Shown here: positions 8,206 through 15,887 of the stretch, in pieces
How the letters are laid out: each line of letters begins with the position of its first letter
Position numbering within the stretch: position 1 is the stretch's first letter
Assembly: GCF_009906855.1 (NCBI RefSeq)
Contig: NZ_CP047650.1
Location: forward strand, 4,898,001 to 4,962,000
Origin: Xylophilus rhododendri
GTDB taxonomy: Bacteria; Pseudomonadota; Gammaproteobacteria; Burkholderiales; Burkholderiaceae_C
DNA: 64,000 bases
Reading direction: 5' to 3'
The notes under the pieces: model-generated
What the model was told of the DNA's origin: nothing
What the model saw: the letters and a program-made list of their open reading frames with translations, nothing else
The model's database searches: none
Translations under genes and position numbers: made by a program

Positions 8206-9527
8206 ACCTGCACCTGCCCGCGCCGCGCTCGCTGCAGGACCGGCTGATGGTGCTGCTGCTGGCCTGCGTGGTGCTGGCCGCCGCCGCCCTGGCCATGGGC
8301 GCCTACCGCAATGCCCTGCAGGAGGCCGATGCGATCAACGACCTGCACCTGCAGCAGGTGGCCAATTCGCTGCGTCACACGGTGCCCCTGGGCGGCATGG
8401 CGGGCGAGGGCGACGACGGCGACCTGGACCTGCAGGTGCAGATCTGGGGCTCCGACGGCGTGCAGCTCTACCGCTCGGCGCGCTCCGGCCTGCCGCAGCG
8501 GGCGGTGCTGGGTTTTTCCGACATGACGGTCGAGGGCACGCGCTACCGCGTCTATTCGATCCAGACCCCGCTGCAGACGGTGCAGATCGCCCAGGACATG
8601 GACGCCCGCCAGGAGCGCGCCCGCGCCCAGGCCCTGCGCGCCACGCTGCCGGTGGTGCTGGTGGCGCCCGTCCTGATGCTGGCCATGGGCGCCATCATCA
8701 GCCGCACCCTGGCGCCGGTGGAGCGCATGCGCCGCCAGGTGGCCGGCCGCGCCGCCGACGACCTGCGGCCGCTGCCCGAAGACCATCTGCCCGACGAGGT
8801 GCTGCCCCTGGTGCAGGAACTCAACCTGCTGTTCGGCCGGGTGCGCGGCGCCTTCGATGCCCAGCGCCAGTTCGTCGCCGATGCGGCGCACGAGCTGCGC
8901 TCGCCGCTGACCGCACTCAAGCTGCAGGTGCAGGGCCTGCAGCGCGGGCCGACCGATGCCGCCGCGCAGGAGGCCGCCACCGCGCGGCTGGCGCAGGGCA
9001 TAGACCGGGCGATCGCCCTGGTCGGCCAGCTGCTGCAGCTGGCGCGGCAGGATGCGGGCGAGGGCGCGGCATCGCCCGCCGTGCGTATCGACCTGCGCGA
9101 CGTGGTGCAGACCGTGGTCGCCGACGCGCTGCCGCTGGCCGCCGCCCGGCAGATCGACCTGGGGGTGGTGGCATCCGACAGCGCCCCGCTGACCGGCCAT
9201 GCCGAAAGCCTGCAGACCCTGCTGCGCAACCTGCTGGACAACGCGATCAAGTTCGCGCCGCCCGGCGGCCGGATCGATGTGGAACTGCGCCAATCCGCGG
9301 GCGAGGTGCTGCTGGCGGTCGACGACAACGGCCCCGGCATTGCGCAGGAGTTCCGCGCCCGGGTGCTCGACCGTTTCTTCCGCGCACCCGATGCCCAGGC
9401 GCCCGGCAGCGGCCTGGGCCTGGCCATCGTGCGGGCCGTGGCCGAGCGCCATGGCGGCCGGCTGGCGCTGCTGGCCTCGCCCACGCTGGGCGGGCTGCGG
9501 GTGGAGCTGCGCCTGCCCGGCGCCTGA
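8202..9527 (+). CDS. sensor histidine kinase (OmpR-partner type)
   Basis: A 441-residue inner-membrane sensor kinase, partner of the overlapping response regulator. Transmembrane helix 1 lies at about 14-33 and helix 2 at about 148-168, flanking a short periplasmic sensor region of about 110 residues. The H-box is FVADAAHELRSPLTALKLQVQ (phospho-His about 230), the N-box LLRNLLDNAIKFAPPGG, the G1 box DDNGPGI and the G2 box GSGLGLAIVRAV, all intact. The sensor region is of the kind seen in QseC/TctE proteins. The ATG overlaps the regulator stop (ATGA). Confidence 0.92.
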   Translation: MNLHLPAPRSLQDRLMVLLLACVVLAAAALAMGAYRNALQEADAINDLHLQQVANSLRHTVPLGGMAGEGDDGDLDLQVQIWGSDGVQLYRSARSGLPQRAVLGFSDMTVEGTRYRVYSIQTPLQTVQIAQDMDARQERARAQALRATLPVVLVAPVLMLAMGAIISRTLAPVERMRRQVAGRAADDLRPLPEDHLPDEVLPLVQELNLLFGRVRGAFDAQRQFVADAAHELRSPLTALKLQVQGLQRGPTDAAAQEAATARLAQGIDRAIALVGQLLQLARQDAGEGAASPAVRIDLRDVVQTVVADALPLAAARQIDLGVVASDSAPLTGHAESLQTLLRNLLDNAIKFAPPGGRIDVELRQSAGEVLLAVDDNGPGIAQEFRARVLDRFFRAPDAQAPGSGLGLAIVRAVAERHGGRLALLASPTLGGLRVELRLPGA

Positions 9528-9542
9528 GGCTGGACGGCGGGC

Positions 9543-11087
9543 TCAGCGCCTGTTGGATCGCAGGCCGAGCGCCCGCTCCGAAGTGCACTTGTCCTCGGCG
9601 GAGAATTTGCCGATGACCCGCACGACCCGGGCCCGCACGTCCGGCCAGAGCGGCGCCGGAATACCTTCGTGGACGGTCCTGAGCATTCCGAGATTGCCCA
9701 TGATGAGATAGGAGCGCAGCCCATGCGCCAGATCCCACAGCCCATGCATGACCTCGGCCACGAGCGGTGGCGGCTGCCAGCACAGCTCCGTCAGCCGCTG
9801 GCGGAAGGCCAGGATGCGCTCCTCGCTGTGGGGCGTGAGCGAGGCGCTCAGCACCAGGCCGACCAGCAGGCGTTCCCGCGGGGGCAGCCCTGCGGCGTAG
9901 CGTCCCATGGTGCCCAGCAGTTCCTTGCGCAGTCCGTCGAATTCCTCGTCCTGCAGCAGCCTGGTGTAGATGGCCAGCAGGCGCAGGCAGACGCAGGCGC
10001 CGTGCCGGCCCAGGTGCTGGATCACATGGTTGGCCACCGGCCTCAGCAGGTCGTAGCTGCGCGAGCTGCCGAGGGTTCTTTCTTCGTCGAACATGCCCAG
10101 ATAGCGGTGCAGATGCCTGGCCGCATCGGCCGGATCCCGCGGCAGGCTGGCCATCAGCAGGGCGGTGCGCTCGGCCTCCCATCCCTTGGCCGGCACGCTC
10201 TGCAGCGCCAGCACCTGGTATTGGCGCGGAAGCGCCTCGATGGCGTCGATCAGCAGGCGTTTCTGCGCGTCGGGGCCGTCGGCGGGATGGTTGGCCAGGG
10301 GCGCGTAGCAACTGTCGAGCAGCGCCAGCAGCCGCCAGCGGATGCCCGGCGGTGTCTGGGTCACCAGCGACAGGGCGGTCGGCAGGTTGGTGTGGTGGCG
10401 GCCGCTGTAGCGCATGCTGGCCAGGGCGGCCTGCACATGGGCGCGGCAGTAGGCCGGCAGGCGATCGACGTGGTTTTCCACGGCCTTGGGCAGTGCGGTG
10501 CTTTCGCTGGATCGGATCAGCAGGTCCAGCAGTGCCGCCACCAGCCTGTCCATGGGCGCGGGGTTGTCGATCAGCAGCGGCATGAATTCTTCCATCAGCG
10601 AAGGTGCGGCGGGCAGCACCTGCGCGGCGAAGCGCGCCAGATAGATGTCGCGGCGCTGGTCCCATTCGTATTGCTGGCAGCCGTCGGGCGCTTGCCGGGG
10701 CCATTGCCGCAGGTAATGCTCGACCAGCGCGGTGTTGGGCTGCAGGCCCATGGTCCTGGCCTTCTTGCCGAGGGCATGCCAGGAGGGCGCCTGCAGTTCC
10801 GGCAGCATGGCGTCGAGTTCGGACAGGGTGGCCGCCACGGTCTTGCCCTGGCAGGCCTTGTGGATGTTGCAGGCATGGGCCGCCGCCGCGATCGCCTTGG
10901 CGCCGGCCTGTTCCCATTCCGGGAACACCGTCGACAGGTCCAGCAGCTCTTGCATCACGGCATGGGCCTGCGCCAGCGTGTCGCCGGTGCTGGGCTGGTA
11001 GACCCAGGCGAACATGTCCTGCAGGATCTCCTGGGGCAGCATGCGGATGGAACTCACGGGGCTGGCCGCGGCGGCGGATGAAAGCAT
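9543..11087 (-). CDS. F-box-like repeat protein, candidate type III effector (paralogue 1)
   Basis: A 514-residue protein with no named family that I recognise, third in a tandem set of three paralogues. Near the N-terminus is an F-box-like pattern, IRMLPQEILQDMFAWVY followed about 15 residues later by LLDLSTVFPEWEQA. The rest is Leu/Arg-rich and almost wholly helical. Blocks shared with its two neighbours include YCRAHVQA, YAAGLPPRERLL, AFRQRLTEL and GLRSYLIMGNLGML. I prefer the ATG at 11087 (MLSSAAAASPVSS) to the one at 11114 because the upstream TAGATT element would leave almost no leader for the latter. A PIP-like promoter (11191-11130) lies upstream. Effector status is inferred. Confidence 0.7.
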   Translation of the reverse strand: MLSSAAAASPVSSIRMLPQEILQDMFAWVYQPSTGDTLAQAHAVMQELLDLSTVFPEWEQAGAKAIAAAAHACNIHKACQGKTVAATLSELDAMLPELQAPSWHALGKKARTMGLQPNTALVEHYLRQWPRQAPDGCQQYEWDQRRDIYLARFAAQVLPAAPSLMEEFMPLLIDNPAPMDRLVAALLDLLIRSSESTALPKAVENHVDRLPAYCRAHVQAALASMRYSGRHHTNLPTALSLVTQTPPGIRWRLLALLDSCYAPLANHPADGPDAQKRLLIDAIEALPRQYQVLALQSVPAKGWEAERTALLMASLPRDPADAARHLHRYLGMFDEERTLGSSRSYDLLRPVANHVIQHLGRHGACVCLRLLAIYTRLLQDEEFDGLRKELLGTMGRYAAGLPPRERLLVGLVLSASLTPHSEERILAFRQRLTELCWQPPPLVAEVMHGLWDLAHGLRSYLIMGNLGMLRTVHEGIPAPLWPDVRARVVRVIGKFSAEDKCTSERALGLRSNRR

Positions 11088-11129
11088 GGCAGGACGGCGC
11101 CGGCGGCGGTGCATCGGTCGGGGCTTGCG

Positions 11130-11191
11130 AATCTAGGGACGGGCCTCAGGGGCCGGCCGCGTCGATGCGAACCGCCGGCAAGGGTGGCGCA
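11130..11191 (-). promoter_or_regulatory. PIP-box-like hrp promoter of F-box-like paralogue 1
   Basis: Minus strand: TGCGC (11191-11187), 15 bases, TTCGC (11171-11167), 31 bases, TAGATT (11135-11130). The reference PIP architecture is TTCGB-N15-TTCGB-N30-32-YANNNT; there is one mismatch, in the first half. It lies inside the 3' end of the upstream paralogue, 43 bases before the chosen start. Confidence 0.65.
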
Positions 11192-12780
11192 GCGCCGCGT
11201 TCGGCCAGGCCGCGGCTGTATTCGCGAACATGTGTCACGGCCTGCGAGCGGCATGCCGGCGGGAGCTGGTACAGCAGCTCGGCGAGTGCGACCTCGGCCC
11301 GCGCCTCGTCGTGCTGCTTCACATGCACGAACACCCTGGCCAGGGCATCGAGGCAGCCCATGAGGAGGTAGGAGGGCAGCCCCAGCGCCGGTTCGCGCAT
11401 CACCCAGAAGACATCGGTCGCCAGCCACCGCTCCTGCGCGGACAGCCAGAGCAGCTGGTGGCGAAACACCCCCAGCCGGGTTTCCCCGTGCGGTGGCAGC
11501 AGGCCGCAGGCCAGGATGCTCAGCAGGCCGGAGGCGGCGGGCGGCAGTCCGGCGGCATAGTCCTTGCACATCACGATCAGCCCATGTCGGTGCTGCGCCT
11601 GTACGCCTTCGAGCCGCTCGGACAGCAGCCTGAGCAGCAACAGCACCACCGGCAGGCCGTGGCGGCCCAATTGGCGGGTGGCGTAGGCCAGCACACGCGT
11701 GAGGGCCAGCACGGCGTCGTTGCCGTTCAGCCGCGCCTGCGGATCGAATATGGCGAGGCTGCGCTTGAGGTGCGCGGCGGCCCGGGCCGGATCCTCAGGC
11801 AGCTTCCGCAGGCACTGCAGCAGCAGGGCGCAGCGCAGGTCCTCCCAGCCGGCGGCCGCCACCTCGGTCAGCACTCTCACGCCGTGGCGCTCCGGCAATG
11901 CCCGGATGGCCTGGATCAGGCTTCGCAGCAGCGGAGCGGAAAAACGCTTGTCCGCCCGCGCCGGCACCTCGATCCGGTCGGCCAGCGGCGGCAGCAGCCG
12001 GGCCTGCAGCCATGCCGGTGCCTGTGTTACCCGCTCCAGCTTCTTCGGCAGGGGACAGCGGGCCGCTTCGCCGTTTCGCAGGCAGGTGCGCACCGCCTGG
12101 AAGCTGGGCTGGCAGTAGGCCGGCAGGCTGTCGACCAGCCGGTGCAGCATGCCGGCGATGCGGGCGCTGCGCTTCTTCACGATGATGCGGTCGATCAGCG
12201 TGGACACCAGCCGGGGCATGTGCGGCCCGGACTCGGGCAGCAAGCGCATGAACGTTTCCAGCAGCCGGCTGTCGCGGTCGATCGCGATGGCCGCGAAGGC
12301 GGCGAGATGGCGGTCGCGCTGCAGGCTCCAGCCACGGATGCGGCTGCGTGGCGGAGGCTGGACCGGCCAGCGCGCCAGGTAGCGGCGGGTCGTCTTTTTC
12401 AGCGCCTCGCGGTCCATCGCCGACACCCGCTGCGCCAGGGTCCGCCAGGATGGCGCCTGCAGGCCGGCCGCGACCTTGCGGAGCCGGCGCAGCGCCGCGG
12501 CCAGTGCCGTGCCGGCGGGCTGCTCTTCGATGTCCACGCTGTTGCGCGCCGCCTTCACCGCGTCCTCGCAGGCCTTGTGCCAACGTGCGTTCAGGCTCGA
12601 CAGGTCCAGCAGTTGCTGCAGCACGGACTGGGGCTGCCGCGCGCCATCCTGCGGGCCGCCGGCATAGACCTGGTCCGCGATCTGGATCAGTGTCTCGGTC
12701 GGCAGGTCGTCGATGCAGGCCGCCGGCACGGCGAGCGGGGCGGCGGAGGGCGTCGGGGTGCTTGGGGGCGCTGTCTGCAT
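11146..12780 (-). CDS. F-box-like repeat protein, candidate type III effector (paralogue 2)
   Basis: A 544-residue paralogue of both neighbours. The first 23 residues are rich in Pro, Thr, Ser and Ala, as in type III secretion signals. The F-box-like part is IDDLPTETLIQIADQVY, then LLDLSSLNARWHKACEDAV. Helical remainder with the shared blocks YCQPSFQAVRTCLR, YAAGLPP, FRHQLLWL and GLPSYLLMGCLDAL. A good ribosome site (GGAG at eight bases) precedes the ATG, which lies only 30 bases after the stop of paralogue 3. I find no PIP box of its own, so it is probably co-transcribed from the promoter at 14458. No enzymatic motif is visible. Confidence 0.7.
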   Translation of the reverse strand: MQTAPPSTPTPSAAPLAVPAACIDDLPTETLIQIADQVYAGGPQDGARQPQSVLQQLLDLSSLNARWHKACEDAVKAARNSVDIEEQPAGTALAAALRRLRKVAAGLQAPSWRTLAQRVSAMDREALKKTTRRYLARWPVQPPPRSRIRGWSLQRDRHLAAFAAIAIDRDSRLLETFMRLLPESGPHMPRLVSTLIDRIIVKKRSARIAGMLHRLVDSLPAYCQPSFQAVRTCLRNGEAARCPLPKKLERVTQAPAWLQARLLPPLADRIEVPARADKRFSAPLLRSLIQAIRALPERHGVRVLTEVAAAGWEDLRCALLLQCLRKLPEDPARAAAHLKRSLAIFDPQARLNGNDAVLALTRVLAYATRQLGRHGLPVVLLLLRLLSERLEGVQAQHRHGLIVMCKDYAAGLPPAASGLLSILACGLLPPHGETRLGVFRHQLLWLSAQERWLATDVFWVMREPALGLPSYLLMGCLDALARVFVHVKQHDEARAEVALAELLYQLPPACRSQAVTHVREYSRGLAERGAAPPLPAVRIDAAGP

Positions 12781-12810
12781 GGATGTCTCTCCGGTTCACG
12801 GCCGGGCTGG

Positions 12811-14352
12811 CTAGGGCCGCAGATGCAGGCCGAGCGTCCGGCCGAACAAGGCGCTGTCGTTCGCGACGAAGCCCCGCGCCAGCTCGCACAGGGTGTTCCG
12901 GACCCGCATCCAGAGCTGCTCGGGGAGCCGCTTGAGCACCGCGTCCAGGGTGTCCAGGCTGCTCATGAACAGGCAGGAGGACAGGCCGTGCTGCGGATCG
13001 CACAGCGAACACAGGACCCAGGCGATGAGGCCGGCGTCGTGCTTCAGCAGCTGGGCCAGGTCCATGCGGAAGGCCAGGACACGCATTTCGCCGGCCCGCT
13101 CGAACAGGCCGTGGACCAGCAGGCGGATCAGCATCCGGTCGCGCGGCGGCAGCTGCTCGGCATGCGCCTTGAACTGCTGCAGCACGTCCTGCCGCAGCGT
13201 TTCCTCCAGCGCCAGGCGCTGGTCGTAGTGCATCAGCAGGCTGCGGCACGCGCCCGTGCCGTGGGCGCCCAGCATGTCGAAGACATGGCGCCGTACCGGC
13301 TCCAGGATCTGGAAGACGGCCGGGGCACGCAGGTTCCGGCCGCTGTCGAAGACGGCCAGATAGGCCTCCAGATGCGGCGCCGCCTCTTGCGGCCGCGCGG
13401 GCAGGCAGTGCAGCAGCATGTCGGTGCGCAGCCGTTCCCAGCCCGGGGCGTGCAGCCGCCGCAGGGCGAGCACGCGGTACCGGGGGGCCAGCTTGCCGAT
13501 GGCATCGACCAGCGCCTGCTGGGGCGCGCCCAGGCAGCAGCCTTCGTCCACCCTCGGCTGCGGAAACTGCGCATGCATCGCCACCAGCATGCGCCACTGC
13601 AGCCGCTGGGGCATTGCCTGCGCCATGAGCAGCACCGTCTGCAGGTTCAGGTGCTGCGTCTTGCCGTGGCGCATGCAGGCCTGCACGGCCTGGAAGCGCG
13701 CGCGGCAGTAGCGCGGCATGGTGTCGGCATGCAGGTCGAAGGCCTCTGCCAGGGACGGGCTGAGCAGGCCGTCGCAGGCCACGTCCAGCAAGGCCGCGGC
13801 CAGCCTGTCCATGGGGGCGCGGGATTCACCGAGCAGCAGCAGGAAATCCCGCATGCGCTCGCTCGCGTGGGGCAGCACCCCTGCCGCGAAATACGCCAGG
13901 CAGGCATCGCGCCGGCCGTGCCATTCGGCCTGCGGCATGCTGCCGGGCGGCACCCGGGCCGGCCATTGCTGCAGGTACTGGTCCACACCCAGATCCAGCG
14001 TGTGGGGGCCGAATGCCGCCGCGCGGCCGGGCAGGGCCTGCCAGGCCGGTTTCTGCAGGGCGGGGCGCAGAGCCTGGAGCGAAGCCAGGGCCTCGGCCAG
14101 GCCCTTGCCTCTTTTTTGCTGGTGGACGGCCAGGGCCTTGCCGGCCGCGAAGATGGAGTCCTGGCAGGCGGCCTTCCAGGCGCGGTTGAGCCTGGCCAGG
14201 TTCTGCAGCTGCTCCAGGGCGTATTCACCCTGCGCCAGGCTGGTGTTGGGCGAACCGGTGAAGACCTGCTCGACGATCTGCTGCAGCAGTTCGCCCGGCA
14301 GGTCGTTGATGGAGCCGATGCGGGCCTTGCCGGTAGCGGCGGCGATGAACAT
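12811..14352 (-). CDS. F-box-like repeat protein, candidate type III effector (paralogue 3)
   Basis: A 513-residue protein, promoter-proximal member of the tandem trio, with the clearest F-box-like match: INDLPGELLQQIVEQVF (about 14-30), then LQNLARLNRAWKAACQDSI (about 47-65). In eukaryotic F-boxes the LPxELLxxI helix and the W-containing helix bind SKP1; here a loop of about 15 residues separates them. The rest is helical with YCRARFQAVQACMR, QLPPRDRMLIRLL, AFRMDLAQL and GLSSCLFMSSLDTL. The PIP-like element with a perfect TAGATT ends 46 bases before the ATG. It follows the bacterioferritin gene in the same direction. No clear Shine-Dalgarno sequence. Confidence 0.7.
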   Translation of the reverse strand: MFIAAATGKARIGSINDLPGELLQQIVEQVFTGSPNTSLAQGEYALEQLQNLARLNRAWKAACQDSIFAAGKALAVHQQKRGKGLAEALASLQALRPALQKPAWQALPGRAAAFGPHTLDLGVDQYLQQWPARVPPGSMPQAEWHGRRDACLAYFAAGVLPHASERMRDFLLLLGESRAPMDRLAAALLDVACDGLLSPSLAEAFDLHADTMPRYCRARFQAVQACMRHGKTQHLNLQTVLLMAQAMPQRLQWRMLVAMHAQFPQPRVDEGCCLGAPQQALVDAIGKLAPRYRVLALRRLHAPGWERLRTDMLLHCLPARPQEAAPHLEAYLAVFDSGRNLRAPAVFQILEPVRRHVFDMLGAHGTGACRSLLMHYDQRLALEETLRQDVLQQFKAHAEQLPPRDRMLIRLLVHGLFERAGEMRVLAFRMDLAQLLKHDAGLIAWVLCSLCDPQHGLSSCLFMSSLDTLDAVLKRLPEQLWMRVRNTLCELARGFVANDSALFGRTLGLHLRP

Positions 14353-14397
14353 GAAGAGCCGGCGATCGGAGCGCCATCTGGATGTGATGAACGTTCC

Positions 14398-14458
14398 AAT
14401 CTAGTCCGCGGCCCGGCCCCTGGCCGCGGGAAAACGAAAACCCCGCGCGTGCTGCGCA
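14398..14458 (-). promoter_or_regulatory. PIP-box-like hrp promoter of F-box-like paralogue 3
   Basis: Minus strand: TGCGC (14458-14454), 15 bases, TTCGT (14438-14434), 30 bases, TAGATT (14403-14398). One mismatch to TTCGB-N15-TTCGB and a perfect YANNNT at the allowed distance. It lies just after the bacterioferritin stop and could drive paralogues 3 and 2. Confidence 0.65.
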
Positions 14459-14475
14459 GGGCAGGCGGGCCTCGC

Positions 14476-14952
14476 TTATTCCAGCTCGCCCATCTGCGAC
14501 TGCAGGTAGTTCGGCAGGCCGACCTTGGCCACCAGGTCGATCTGGGTTTCCAGGAAGTCGATGTGCTCCTCGGTGTCGTCGAGGATCTTCTGCAGCAGGT
14601 CGCGCGAGACATAGTCGCGCACCGATTCGCAGTGGGCCATGCCGGCCTTGATGGTGGCCTGGGCGCCGTATTCCAGTCCCAGGTCGGCGCTCAGCAGCTC
14701 GGGCACGTCCTCGCCGATGTTGAGCTTGCCCAGGTCCTGCAGGTTGGGCAGACCGTCGAGCATGAAGATGCGGTCCATCAGCCAGTCGGCGTGCTTCATC
14801 TCGCCGATGGATTCGGAGTATTCCTTCTTGGCCAGCTTGTCGAAGCCCCAGTGCTTCAACATGCGGTAGTGCAGGAAGTACTGGTTGATCGCGGTCAGCT
14901 CGTTCTTGAGCTGGGCCTGCAGATGCTGGATGACTTGGAGATCGCCCTTCAT
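14476..14952 (-). CDS. bfr: bacterioferritin
   Basis: A 158-residue haem-containing ferritin subunit that assembles into a 24-mer, oxidises Fe2+ and stores iron in the cytoplasm. Family residues are intact: Glu18, Glu51, His54, and Glu/His in the second half (DDTEEHIDFLETQ) form the di-iron centre, and Met52 (in EMKHADW) is the haem ligand. I chose the start MKGDLQVIQ at 14952; a reading with 40 extra N-terminal residues has no family support. It is divergent from ahpC, a natural pairing of iron storage and peroxide defence. Confidence 0.96.
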   Translation of the reverse strand: MKGDLQVIQHLQAQLKNELTAINQYFLHYRMLKHWGFDKLAKKEYSESIGEMKHADWLMDRIFMLDGLPNLQDLGKLNIGEDVPELLSADLGLEYGAQATIKAGMAHCESVRDYVSRDLLQKILDDTEEHIDFLETQIDLVAKVGLPNYLQSQMGELE

Positions 14953-15114
14953 GTTGTTCTTTCTTTCGCGCTGATTGGATGGGGCGCGATTGTGGGGGTA
15001 GACCCCGAGGCCAACAAGGTAATCCCCCACGCGCGCGGTGTGCCTGCGGCTGAGGCTGAGACAGGTTCGCATTGTTCCCGGCGGGCGACGTCACGGCATC
15101 GTCAAACGCCGGGA

Positions 15115-15151
15115 ATAGAAAATCCCAATTTGCCGCATACGTTCTATTCAT
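15115..15151 (+). promoter_or_regulatory. possible OxyR site upstream of ahpC
   Basis: ATAG, seven bases, CAAT, seven bases, ATAC, seven bases, TCAT: the first three quarter-sites fit the OxyR pattern ATAG-N7-CTAT-N7-ATAG-N7-CTAT with at most one mismatch each, while the last has two. OxyR control of ahpC is well established in related bacteria. Confidence 0.4.
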
Positions 15152-15156
15152 CGGGA

Positions 15157-15174
15157 AGACGGGTTTGCCCGTCT
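15157..15174 (+). promoter_or_regulatory. perfect inverted repeat in the ahpC leader
   Basis: AGACGGG, loop TTTG, CCCGTCT: a perfect 7-bp stem 45 bases before the ahpC start. It may be an operator or an mRNA hairpin; there is no T-run, so not a terminator. Confidence 0.4.
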
Positions 15175-15218
15175 ATGCTTGCGGCTCTGTCAGTCATATC
15201 CAACGAGGAATCACGCAA

Positions 15219-15791
15219 ATGTCTCTGATCAACAAGGAAGTCGCTCCTTTCAAGGCCACCGCTTACCACAACGGCAAGTTCGTGCCGGTGAGCGAGCAGA
15301 ACTTCAAGGGCAAGTGGTCCGTCGTCGTGTTCTACCCGGCCGACTTCACCTTCGTCTGCCCCACCGAACTGGGTGATCTGGCCGACCACTACGCCGAATT
15401 CCAGAAGCTGGGCGCCGAAGTCTATGGCGTGTCCACCGACACCCACTTCACCCACAAGGCCTGGCACGACACCTCCGACACCATCGCCAAGGTCCAGTAC
15501 CCGCTGATCGGCGACCCGAACCACCAGCTGGCCAGCTTCTTCGAAGTGCTGATCACCGAAGGCGACGACCACGGCCTGGCCCTGCGCGGCACCTTCGTGA
15601 TCGACCCCGAAGGCCGCATCAAGACCATCGAAGTGCACGACAACGGCATCGGCCGTGACGCCACCGAAACCCTGCGCCGCCTGAAGGCCGCCCAGTACAT
15701 CGCCGCCCACCCCGGCGAAGTCTGCCCCGCCAAGTGGAGCGAAGGCGCCGAGACCCTGACCCCCTCGCTCGACCTGGTCGGCAAGATCTAA
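15219..15791 (+). CDS. ahpC: alkyl hydroperoxide reductase subunit C (peroxiredoxin)
   Basis: A typical 2-Cys peroxiredoxin of 190 residues that reduces H2O2 and organic hydroperoxides in the cytoplasm and is recycled by AhpF. The peroxidatic Cys47 is in DFTFVCPTEL and the resolving Cys169 in HPGEVCPAKW. The start MSLINKEV has an AGGA ribosome site and matches the family; longer in-frame readings run through the promoter. A strong terminator separates it from ahpF, so ahpC is probably the more abundant transcript. Confidence 0.97.
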   Translation: MSLINKEVAPFKATAYHNGKFVPVSEQNFKGKWSVVVFYPADFTFVCPTELGDLADHYAEFQKLGAEVYGVSTDTHFTHKAWHDTSDTIAKVQYPLIGDPNHQLASFFEVLITEGDDHGLALRGTFVIDPEGRIKTIEVHDNGIGRDATETLRRLKAAQYIAAHPGEVCPAKWSEGAETLTPSLDLVGKI

Positions 15792-15807
15792 GCGGTCCGC
15801 TGCGAAC

Positions 15808-15834
15808 AGCCCGGGTGCGCCCGGGCTTTTTTTT
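15808..15834 (+). terminator. terminator after ahpC
   Basis: AGCCCGGG, loop TGCG, CCCGGGCT, then a run of eight T: a textbook intrinsic terminator between ahpC and ahpF. Confidence 0.92.
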
Positions 15835-15851
15835 CCGCAGCCGAACCATAA

Positions 15852-15875
15852 CTATCGACTTATATAAATCAATAG
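15852..15875. promoter_or_regulatory. 24-bp palindrome upstream of ahpF
   Basis: A near-perfect palindrome of form CTAT-n-GA-n-TTATATAA-n-TC-n-ATAG, 12 bases before the ahpF start, in a very AT-rich patch. It probably holds the ahpF promoter and an operator; the outer CTAT/ATAG arms resemble OxyR quarter-sites, though their spacing does not fit OxyR. Confidence 0.5.
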
Positions 15876-15887
15876 CGAGTAATTATC

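Noticed and set aside
12781..12900. A PIP box for the middle F-box-like paralogue (12780)
   Set aside because: TTCGT (12870) and TTCGG (12846) are 19 bases apart instead of 15, and no NANNNT lies at the right place; co-transcription with the upstream gene is more likely.
11230..15228. A 4-kb open frame on the plus strand across the F-box-like genes and bacterioferritin
   Set aside because: It is antisense to four genes with clear protein character. Its product is Gly/Gln/Arg/His-rich noise, typical of long shadow frames in high-G+C DNA.
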